DNA of 64,000 nucleotides from Ischnura elegans (Eukaryota; Arthropoda; Insecta; Odonata; Coenagrionidae): the NCBI RefSeq assembly GCF_921293095.1, contig NC_060252.1, positions 7,378,001 to 7,442,000 of the forward strand, read 5' to 3'. The notes beneath the pieces were generated by a model. The model did not search any database. It was given only the letters and a program-made list of their open reading frames with translations, and was not told the origin of the DNA. Every line of letters starts with the position of its first letter. Positions within the stretch are counted from its first letter, which is position 1. The translations under genes and the position numbers were made by a program. Positions 55,554 to 64,000 of the stretch are shown one piece after another.

Positions 55554-57627
55554 TCAAAAGTCGGTCCCCACGGCCAGCGCGAGCAATTGCGTTTTCACCT
55601 GATCTCGAAATTTTGGTATTGCCTATGCTATCTGTGCCCTTGAAAGGGCCTGTTTGACTTAATCTCACCTTCCACTAAAGTCCAACATTCTTCACTATAC
55701 CAAAATCCCTCCCGACTTCACGGACTCCCGGTGCCAGAACACGAGGCGAAATATAGGTTCTCGGTCACGCAATATTCGCCCTAATAGTATTCTAAGATAA
55801 TGTAGATGTCTGAGTAGTCTGGCTTACACTCAAATATGCCGAGACGTATCTGCGTCGCAACGCATATATAAGGAAGAAACGTAAAATCGGAATTTACGTC
55901 TGATAAGGTATTCTATAAGTCGACTACAAAATAATCTTCTAGATTATGCCATTTACACATTATTACGAAATACCATCAATGTATAATGCGCCATTTTAGA
56001 CACTCTTACAGGCTTATTTATTATTCCTAAGCATTTTCCTGGTATATATATTATCCTACAGTATCTCATCACATCAGTAATAAAAAATACTTACATTCTC
56101 TAAATCGTTGTTTACTTCGGTATGATATTTATTCCAGTCGTAAATAACATTTCTTTAGGCAAATATTTAAATTATTAAGGAACATTTAGTATATCCTATA
56201 ACTTTGCCCCTTTCATTGAGAGGTTAAACTAAGTCTTCCTTTTTCTGCTAGAATCAGTCGTAATTGGGGCCTGGTGATATCATTCATATCAAAGTCCTCC
56301 ACAGAATTATATATCAGTGGTTTCACAGCAACAATACAAATAACTCTCACGCAATGAATACTTACCTCGAGTTAGTTTTCTGGGTAAACAAATACAGAAC
56401 ATATTCATACAAACGAAGAATGCACAATTCTCATCTGATAAAAATATACTTTTTTGAATACCTGATGACCATTTCTACGCAATTTATACAAACTATACTA
56501 ATTAGCTACCGAATGCACTACTTGGAACGTAGTGCTTTTAAAAACTTAGTCGCCGACGAAAGAGGGAGCAGAAAAGAATGAAAGCATTTGAGATGTGAGT
56601 GTGGAAAAGAAAGAATAAGTGAGATGGGCGGAGAGGAAAAGAAAGGAAGAAGAGTTTTCCAAAGTAGAGAGATTTGAGGCAAGGGGGAGGGGAAGGATGA
56701 AAGTAAGGATATTTATAATGAGAGGGCACAATGCGAATGTGTATTGCTATGAACTAAAGTGGTAATTTTGTGTCGGGAGGGGCGCAGGAGGGATGACTCG
56801 TAAAATCTTCCATGCATTCCAAAATTATCAGGATACCTTTAATAATAATAAAAAATACTCCTTCAATGATTTAATGCTTTTCCGTCTTAAAAGGGCAGGT
56901 AAATATTTTTTTTCATTACTACCATAAATGGTTGGCTCACAATCACAATGCCATGCAGACATTGCTCGCTTAAAGAAACACACTGAACAGTACTAATATG
57001 CGAGTATTCCCCAGAAAGAAAAGGCCAACACTTCCAAATACGCTCTGTGGTCTAAAAGCTTGCCATTTCACTAAATGCCAATAAATATATCGCTAATTCT
57101 TTTAGTAAAGAATTTCATTTACCCTTAAACCAATTAAAGGCAATCCGATTGCTTATCTGAAAAATATTACGGAAGAAATATCTTCTCTCAAAAAACAATT
57201 GCCTTACCGGTAGTTTTTACCAGGTAAAGAATTGTTTTTCTATTTACAGGACGGGAAGAAGTTGCGGTACTAAAAAATGTAGGCACCACTTGAATTCCGA
57301 ATAAACTCAAACCTTGAGAATAATAGCTATATCAATAATAAAATTGAAAAATGACGGAAAATCATTCGCCGCCGACGCGGGTGAACGCGAGCATTGATGG
57401 TAAACGTGACGCAAACAACAACATTAGCATTGGCGTATATATCTCGTATTGTTCACCAGACGATGTTGAGAAAAATATATCGGAGTAATTGCTCGAAGCC
57501 CTCCGAATATTTCATTTGTACTCCATGTGCTGTATAAGTTCACTCACATCAGATGCTCCCCTCTCTTTCTCGCGCGATGGGTCACTCGCCGGAAAAATCC
57601 TCAAATTCTTCTCCGATGGAGCAATTC
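55554..57627. other. No gene recognised
   Basis: AT-rich. Frames 56264-56581 and 57489-57707 lack known domains. A purine-rich tract lies at 56570-56720. Confidence 0.5.
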
Positions 57628-59140
57628 ATCTGCATCTACATAATACCCCGAAAGCCGCCAAAAAGGTGTGTGGCAGGGGGGGTTTGGGCACCAGCCGTTT
57701 ACAGTAAAAAAAAAAAAAGAAAAAAGTGCTGAAAGGAAGTTAGGACTAGCATTGATTAAAGTCTTTCATGGTTCGGGGGAAAAACGAATTCCCATATCAA
57801 TCCGTTCGGCAAAACATCTCTCTTAATTTATCGTTTCTGTCGGACTTGGAAATACAGTGGGGCTCCAGCGTTATGTTCTCCGTGTAGCTCTTGAAGATAT
57901 CCATTCTCAATTGTTCAAGCAGTCTAAGCCTACCGCGCGCAGCCTCCGAGTCTCCAGCGGCTCGCAGCCTGATGCGCTTAACGTCTGCGTAACGCTGTCT
58001 GTACGACCGTATCGGTTTTAGACGAACCGCGAAGCCTTCCCTTATATTTTGTTCAGGTCGCGGATTAAAGAGTATTCCATGTGGATTAAATCGGATCCCA
58101 TACGCTCGCTGCATATTCAAGGTGCGGTCTGACGAGAGCGAAATAGCACCTTTCTTTTACTTTCTTAACCGAAAATCTTCCTACAATACGCTTGACGAAT
58201 CCTAATTTCTTCAGAGCTATGCCACAAATATTCCTTATAAGTGTTCCCCACGAGAGGTTCGAGGTTATCGTCACCTCCAGGTAATTCACTTCGTCTGTTG
58301 CCTTTATGTTAATGCCATCCACTGCATAAACATTGTTAGTGTTGGACGAATTCCGCAAAAAATGTACCGCCATGCATTTGCTCAGATTAAGTTCGAGTCC
58401 CCACTCTTGGCTCCACAAATGAACGTTGTTTAAGTCCGATGATATAATTTCATAGTCAGAGTGATTACTTACTTCACGATAGATGACAGCGTCGTCAGCA
58501 AATAAAGGTATATTACTTCTAATGCGGGAGCAGAGATCATTAATGTATATAATGAACAACAGGGTGCCGATTACGCTTCCTTGTGGAACCCCTGATGTGA
58601 CTGCTAGAGCGAATTCCGTCAACAACTTCTTTTTGTTTACGATCACTAAGAAAGTCGCGTATCCAGTTAACAACTCTTTCGTTTAATCCGCATGACTGTA
58701 ATTTGTACAAAAGTTTGCTGTGTGGTACCGTGTCGAAAGCTTTCTTAAAATCTAGAAGTAGTGCGTCAACTTATCTTTTCGATTCACCAGATTTTAGAAC
58801 GTCGTGAAGAAATAGCGCGAGCTGTGTTTCGCATGATCTACCTTTTCGGAATCCGTGCTTACAGTCATTGAGGTAGTTACTTCAAGAAAATCATGATATT
58901 GCTAACGACGATATGCTCATCGGTAGATTATTCCTATAATAGATGTCAATGAAATCGGAGTAGTTTCCTGGGTCATGTCTGTTTCCCTTTTTGAATATAG
59001 GTGTGACGCTTGCAATTTTCCAGTCTAGCGGTAACTTTCCTTCAGAGAATGACTTCTTTAATTAATATTATCTCTAAGTAAGGAGCGATCTGAGGAGCTA
59101 ACTCCTTGGGGACACGCGCGGGGATTCCCTCCGGACTTGT
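57628..59140 (-). pseudogene. LINE (family L-A) reverse transcriptase copy, better preserved
   Basis: Read from 59140 downward: the RT start (SPGPEGIPARVPKEL) is in one frame, followed after frameshifts by a 195-codon open frame (58673-58086). This contains SGVPQGSVIGTLLFIIYIND, the catalytic FADD of LFADDAVIYREV, WSQEWGLELNLSKC, YLEVTITSNLSW and RPHLEYAASVWDP. The C-terminal part continues in another frame to about 57797. The 3' untranslated end (CACACACCTTTTTGGCGGC, TATGTAGATGCAGATG) lies at 57628-57670. It is 5'-truncated with no endonuclease domain. The FADD and SGVPQGS motifs are intact, but frameshifts make it inactive. It is CR1/Jockey-like by motif wording; the exact clade is not determined. 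Confidence 0.88.
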
Positions 59141-59400
59141 TTGGCTGTAGAGTGGGGAGAGTTCACGGGACCTTCCTGCCTAAGAAATCGTGCTTGGGGC
59201 TCTTGGCGAGGGTAAAAGCAGTCAAGTTGCACCATTTGCACAACCCGATCAAGTCATATCGATCCACAGTGGACAAAGAACGCGTAAGCAATACGCGCCG
59301 GCGAACTTCGGAGAACATCGTAGACGTCTTCGCCAGGTATGTGGACCGACTTTTGACAGTGACTATACCATTGGGAAATCGTGACGGCATTCCTTAATGA
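59141..59400 (+). other. Open frame of uncertain nature between two LINE fragments
   Basis: An 86-codon frame (59137-59397) in GC-richer DNA. It contains VSNTRRRTSENIVDVFARYV, which distantly resembles the helix-turn-helix segments found in insect transposon-associated proteins. The opposite strand is open too. I would not call it a gene. Confidence 0.2.
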
Positions 59401-59769
59401 ATACCGAAAGAAAACGAGTATGTAATGCAACCATAGGGTGTAAAATTGCAGGAGAAAGGAAAGTACACCCATTAAAAAAGGCATTGTGTGGTATGAAACT
59501 ATTGTCTATGGTATGGAATGAGGAATTAAATTCTGTTTAGAATCAATAATTTTAAGCAGTGAGACTCTAAACCATTTGTTTTTATAAGGGTGGGAGAGAA
59601 CTATATTCTATTTGTTGTAATATTTATTGATTGAGTTTTTTTCGTGTGGATAAGGAGGATCTCAAAAGTAAGCTTATAAATATGAATAAATTCAAAGACC
59701 TCTGAGTAGTAAATACTGTCCTTGACGTGAGAGTGACAAATGAAAGTAATGGCATATAATGAAGTGCCG

Positions 59770-60424
59770 ACTATTGGATGAGAACGAAATTATCAAAAGT
59801 TAATTATGATGCTAATCTCCCTTATCAGTGTTTAATTGGACCTGACTGCTATTGGAAAGCCCAATATGATTTAATGACTAAGAAGGTAAAGGACATTTTA
59901 TGGGAGGGTAAGAGAGGAAAAGCAAGAATAAGAGAGGTTGAAGATAAGGAAGGTAAAATGATATGCGAACAAGTGGAAGTAAGAGGAAGATAAAAAGAAT
60001 ATGGAGAGGAGATACATACATGCAACAGATGAAAAACCTGAAGCATTGAATATAGAAAGTGAATGGGGGGCAAAGAATGGGTATAAAGGGTCACCAATAC
60101 TGAATTGTAAGTAGACTGGAAGGAAAGAAGATAAATAAATGAATTGTATTTGGGACAAAAGACAGCAGTGAAAGTAGATGAAAACATGCCTGAATGGTTG
60201 GAGGGGTTAGGCAAGGAAGTTGTTTGTCAACAACTCAGTTCAATATGTATGCTGAAGACATGATAATTGTGGCATTGGATGAAAGCGAAGAGGGAATAAG
60301 TATTAGTGGAGTAAAAATAACAAGCATTAGATTTGCTGATGATGTGGTGGTTTTATGTGTGAACTGTGAAATTTCAAGCAAAAAGTTCCTGGAAATTATT
60401 CGAAAAACACATCAAAAAATTTAG
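59770..60424 (+). pseudogene. LINE (family L-B) linker and RT fragment
   Basis: A second LINE family. The frame 59778-59993 contains KVKDILWEGKRGKARIREVE then DKEGKMICEQ, the region between endonuclease and RT in several arthropod LINEs. After damaged sequence the frame 60194-60424 gives GVRQGSCLSTTQFNMYAEDM, then the catalytic RFADDVVVLCV. A large piece of RT (fingers) is deleted between them. The wording (GVRQGCxLSP, IRFADDxVVLA) is nearer to RTE/R4-like LINEs than to family L-A; the clade is an inference. Confidence 0.8.
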
Positions 60425-60649
60425 ATCACATGCCATATAGCTTCAGGAAAAATCTCCAACCGTAGATACGTAATTCGAAAAAAATGGGGTACATGTCACC
60501 AAGAGTATTGACAAAGCTAACTCGTTGAATTACCTCTACGAAAGTGTATACACTACAGGTGATACTGCACGTACGTAATTTAGACATCTCATTCACTAAG
60601 GAACTGCTGAAAGAAATCGCTATTCAACGGGATGGCAAACAGCTTAAAT

Positions 60650-61297
60650 TGAAAAAATAAAAGAAGTAGTAAATCTCTAGGTCCGGAGGGAATTCCACGC
60701 GTGTCCTCAAGTAGTTAGCGCCACAGATTTCATTGTCCAAAGAGAAGTATTCATGAAGCCCTTGTTTGAAGGATAGGTACTAATAGACTGGAAAATTGAA
60801 AACTTTTTACCAATATTCAAATATGGAAAGAGGAACGACCATGGGAATTATCGACCAATTACATTAACACTAATATCGTGACTTTCATGGACAGTCGTAA
60901 CTTCCTCCATGGCTGCCAGCTTAAACCGTAAATATAAAAAATGCAAAAGGAAGGTTAACTATTCGTAAAAAAAAAACTGCAATAGAAAGCGTTTCACAGA
61001 TGTCAAACGAATTACTTTCTGCGTCAAAGTGATGAGCCTCTGTACTTATCAAATTTATATCTAGGCTTCAGTGAATGCCAATGAGTCATGTAATGAAGGG
61101 CCGATGTAATATTTTCCGCATGCGGAAATATTACATCGGCATGACTTGCACAATGCACATGAAGCACCTGAATAAATGGTAGGCGTAATATCGTAAGAGC
61201 ATTTCTTTTTGTGTGAAAACGGCAGGTGTCCTAACATCCCCCGCCAAACACCTATTGAGGCGGCTTTCAGGGTAGTACGTAGATGTTGATGTATTAA
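60650..61297 (+). pseudogene. LINE (family L-A) third copy, plus strand, internally deleted
   Basis: About 60675-60880 reads, with stops, SLGPEGIPRVSSS then DWKIENFLPIFK and NYRPITLT, the RT N-terminal block (SPGPDGIP, DWKxAxVxPIFKKG, NYRPISLT). The family's 3' end follows at 61215-61297 (CGCCAAACACCTATTGAGGC, GTAGATGTTGATG) in the correct orientation. The RT core between them is missing. A 41-bp palindrome lies in the interval. This is the third occurrence of the same 3' terminus in the last 13 kb. Confidence 0.7.
61100..61140. repeat. 41-bp near-perfect palindrome
   Basis: GCCGATGTAATATTTTCCGC is followed by ATGCGGAAATATTACATCGG and C. The arms are exact except for one extra T in the left arm. 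Confidence 0.75.
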
Positions 61298-61716
61298 AAT
61301 GATGATGAAATGCTATTGATAATTTTACATTTATGACCGTAATTGATATCCTCTATATCCTCAAACTCATTAATCGCGCTCACCCTCGAGTTGGCTGTGA
61401 TACATAATGTGGTGGGGTGAATGAGACGACTATAGCGTTTTTCTTAAGTTGCGAGAGATAAAATGAGAGGAAACGAATTTATTTCCACGTGGTCATTGTC
61501 CCTGCCAATTGTGGTTCACACACCCACTGAAAGGTTAGCGTCGGTGCTTTCGATCACGTTATTTTCCACATATTTTGTGACCAAAAACTATAAATTCAAA
61601 AAGTACGAGTGTATCTGACTATTTTGTGAAACTTTAATTACTATGCGTAGGAATTACACTCAACACAGATTTGACAGTAATTAGCCGAAAAGACACGAGG
61701 GTACAACAACTCTCAC
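61298..61716. other. No gene recognised
   Basis: No coding or repeat signal beyond the adjacent elements. Confidence 0.5.
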
Positions 61717-62011
61717 CAGTGGCGCAGCGAGGGGGGGTTTTGGGGGATAAACCACCCCCAAACCTCAGAAAATATTTAAGTTTAATATAATTTATTCAAT
61801 TGGATTAATATTACTTATAGAATAGTGTGAGGATTGATAAAATATCGCTCAGAAGGCCGCAAAACCCACCATTTTGAACAATATATATCCTTAAATTTTA
61901 CCCCGCACCTCCCACTTACCCTGGCGGGTATGCCATTCCCCCAGACCCCACAGCGTTGATTACGCCTGAAACACCCCCCCCCCCTAGTCTTAATTCCTAG
62001 CTGCGCCCCTG
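61717..62011. mobile_element. 295-bp hAT-type MITE
   Basis: Starts CAGTGGCGCAGCGAGGGG and ends GCTGCGCCCCTG, giving inverted ends CAGKGGCGCAGC. It is flanked by the exact 8-bp duplication ACTCTCAC (61709-61716, 62012-62019). The interior is AT-rich with C-runs and non-coding. Eight-base duplication and CAG ends indicate hAT. It is related in terminus style, but not in sequence, to the 200-bp and 354-bp families. Confidence 0.85.
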
Positions 62012-62220
62012 ACTCTCACCTCCCCTGATTATTTCTTCTCCATGAATGAATCTGTTTAGAAATGTGTTAATGTAGATAAAGTCATCATTTTAATAACTGT
62101 AGTCGTTTACAAAATTCAGTGCTGACTTTTTCTTGAGTCGTCTACATAGATTATGCTGATGTTCGGGATGTCTCTTTTAAAAAGTAGAGAAGTATGATAA
62201 TTTCGGATTCGAACCCTACC

Positions 62221-62418
62221 AGAATTTTACCGCAACTACCGCGCACAGTGTAGACCTACTCGGCCGCGGAGCAACATATAAGTAAGAGATAAACGGTGAG
62301 TCCAAATATGAATCTAAAGAGAGGAAAAACCTCGTCACGGGGCCCAAAATAAACACTCCGGGGGCCCAACGTGTGAGCTGAAGGGAGCTTCTTCAGCATT
62401 CCATTCGCTAATATTAAT
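62221..62418 (+). repeat. Dispersed repeat D, left half of the interrupted copy
   Basis: Aligns with 53859-54053. It ends in AATATTAAT (62410-62418), the target duplication of the Penelope-like element. Directly before it, on the minus strand, is a B-box-like GGGTTCGAATCC (about 62207). Confidence 0.75.
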
Positions 62419-62427
62419 GAAGGAAGG

Positions 62428-63258
62428 TTGAATTACTTAGATTTAACCATTCAAAATGTAAACAAAAAATGTGAATTCTCGATTTTCAGAAAAAATTGTT
62501 ACACTGACCAAATAATACACCGCAATTCACGACACCACTTCTCTCACAAACTATCAGCAATACATTGTATGCTTCACAGACTATGTATGATTCCATTGTC
62601 GAATTACAACAGGATGAAGGAGCTTAACACAATCAAACTAATTGCATCCAATAATGGGTACTCCGAAGTTCTCATTGACAAACTGTACCACCAAAAACAA
62701 AAACGACTCGCACTCAACCTTATTTACACAGATAGAGGGAAAGATGATGACACGAAATGGCGTAGAATCCCCTATCTCGGTCGTATATCCAACAAAACTG
62801 GAAAATTACTACCTAAAGATCAAGTGAAGGCTGCCTTCTACAGTAAAAATACACTGGGCAAACTGTTGGGCAGTGCCAATGACAAAATTAGTGCCGGAGA
62901 ACACAGCGGAGTATATAAACTCCGTTGCAATGACTGCAATTCCTGTTACATAGGAAAAACTGGACGGAATTTCAACATCCGGGCCAAGGAACATCGTTCA
63001 TGTTTTATTAACAACAAAGAAACATCACACTTTGCCAAACACCTCTTGGATTCCGACCACACAAGCGATTTCGAACCGATAATCCTACATAAAGAAAACA
63101 ACGGCCCAAGGCTTGACGCACTCGAGCAGATGGAAATTTTAGTGGGCCAAACCTCACCCAACATAACATTAGTTAACGAGCAGTTGTATTCTCACCATTC
63201 ACCACTTTTCAATGTTTTTTCTGAGAAACCATTACGGATGACACTCACCACTCCATAA
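62428..63258 (+). pseudogene. Penelope-like RT C-terminus with GIY-YIG endonuclease
   Basis: About 276 open codons entered from truncated sequence, so there is no native start. The N-terminal residues YLDLTI and then FSIFRKNCYTDQIIHRNSRH correspond to the last RT region and thumb of Penelope-like elements. HRLCMIPLSNYNRMKELNTI and SNNGYSEVLIDKL continue this segment. The GIY-YIG domain begins at residue 161 (GVYKLRCNDCNSCYIGKTGR), with the paired cysteines typical of Penelope endonucleases inserted between GVY and YIG. Then come the conserved arginine (NIRAKEH) and glutamate (LEQMEI). The endonuclease nicks target DNA for retrotransposition. The frame is intact to TAA at 63256-63258, but without RT fingers and palm it cannot act alone. 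Confidence 0.9.
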
Positions 63259-63366
63259 CACCCCTCCCGGTATTTCGTCATCATACACCAACCCTCGGCT
63301 ACACCGTGCAGTGACCCATCAGCGACGTACTTCCCAAACCTACCTTCCCTTCCCTTACCCCCTCCA

Positions 63367-63530
63367 CCAAATAATACACCGAAATTCAAGACACCACTTC
63401 TCTCACAAACTATCAGCAATACATTGTATGCTTCACAGATTATGATTGATTCCATTGTCGAATTACAACAGGATGAAGGAGCTAAACACAATCAAACTAA
63501 TTGCATCCAATAATGGGTACTCCGAAGTTC
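63367..63530 (+). repeat. Partial second copy of the Penelope-like coding region
   Basis: 164 bp repeating 62508-62671 at an offset of 859 bp, with about six differences. It has no continuation into the endonuclease and is bounded on both sides by C/T-rich tracts. It suggests a tandem copy that lost its interior, or template switching during insertion. Penelope-like elements often carry such partial tandem copies. Confidence 0.85.
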
Positions 63531-63737
63531 CCCCCTTTCTCCACCTCCACTCTACCTCCCCTCTAACGCCTTCAAGGGTATAAATTCTGTGTACTGATAC
63601 TTGTAATTGCCAGATGATGATACGCTGTATCGAAACCGGTCGCAATATATTTTATTTTGTGAAACAGCTAAGTGTTTTCTTAACCTTTGTGCATCATGAA
63701 GGAGTTTCACCATGTTACGCCAACCACCATCGCATTC

Positions 63738-63952
63738 AATATTAATTCCATTTTAGCTTCTTCTCCTGGGGTTTTACTACAGCTTCGTTAGCTAAAAATC
63801 AGTCGCGTTCGTCCTCGTCGGCTCTTTGTTTCGTGAAGGCAAAGGATGTAGGTTGCCGTATGTGCCAACCTTCAAAGTTTTCACCGACCCAGCCACTCCG
63901 GTGAAATGGGACTTCTGGAAGTCTACATACTATTGAAAACGATAGTACTTAC
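63738..63952 (+). repeat. Dispersed repeat D, right half of the interrupted copy
   Basis: Starts with the second target duplication (63738-63746), then aligns with 54054-54245. Shared words: GTATGTGCCA/CTATGTGCCA, AGTTTTCACCGACCC, TCTACATACTATTGAAAACG-like and GATAG. Confidence 0.75.
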
Positions 63953-64000
63953 TTAAACTTCTTCATGAATGAATAAGAAAGACGAATTGTATACCCTTTA

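Larger units (their letters stand above)
62419..63737 (+). mobile_element. Penelope-like element, 5'-truncated
   Basis: Inserted in repeat D with AATATTAAT repeated at 62410-62418 and 63738-63746. It encodes the RT thumb end and a GIY-YIG endonuclease, then a 3' region. A second, partial internal copy (63367-63530) lies downstream, followed by a terminal stretch with GAAACCGGTCGCAATATA (63630-63647), a style typical of Penelope-like 3' ends. RT core motifs are absent. Confidence 0.85.

Noticed and set aside
59137-59397. Host gene between LINE fragments
   Set aside because: Both strands are open in GC-richer DNA; only a vague helix-turn-helix resemblance.

Overview
The window is nuclear DNA of a metazoan, most likely an arthropod and probably an insect. 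It is AT-rich, has spliced genes with kilobase-scale introns, and is filled with arthropod-type repeats: BEL/Pao, Mag-lineage Ty3/gypsy, copia, Penelope, LINE, hAT, piggyBac-like and tRNA-derived SINE sequences. I see no prokaryotic or viral gene organisation and no CRISPR array.

One host gene is recognised with confidence: glucosamine-6-phosphate isomerase/deaminase (GNPDA, called Oscillin in flies), on the minus strand. Its exons lie at 37865-37966, 27900-28084, 25245-25345 joined with 21369-21441, and 21158-21220. A 3.8-kb LTR retrotransposon with two apparently identical 141-bp LTRs sits inside the penultimate coding exon with a 5-bp target duplication. The exon expected between 28085 and 37864 could not be found, and the first exon is not in the window. 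Other exon-like segments with good splice sites (124-478, 17095-17253, 43600-43719, 45069-45166) are unidentified.

Layout. 0-9 kb: sparse DNA, one possible hAT-type element and a 2.5-kb element with inverted ends. 9-13 kb: a decayed BEL/Pao pol split by a dimeric foldback tRNA-derived SINE with a 12-bp target duplication. 13-20 kb: a roughly 172-bp tandem repeat, several perfect palindromes and a piggyBac-like element. 20-25.3 kb: a hAT MITE inserted head-to-head in its own sibling, then the 3' end of GNPDA with the Mag-like element. 25-38 kb: GNPDA introns holding a decayed hAT transposon with another inside it, an inverted-repeat element enclosing a decayed piggyBac, a copia remnant and a 200-bp MITE. 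38-51 kb: sparse DNA, a gypsy RT scrap, a second 200-bp MITE, three diverged copies of a roughly 720-bp-spaced repeat, exon-like purine-rich repeats and another piggyBac-like element. 51-64 kb: LINE fragments of at least two families, a copia RT remnant, a perfect hAT MITE, and a Penelope-like element inserted in a dispersed repeat whose uninterrupted sibling lies at 53859-54245.

Many insertions can be ordered in time, because target duplications or sibling copies show the empty site. The main biological message is a housekeeping enzyme gene that appears interrupted in this haplotype by a young, RNase H-deleted retrotransposon. No new multi-gene system was found. The most unusual architectures are the foldback SINE and the self-inserted MITE hairpin.
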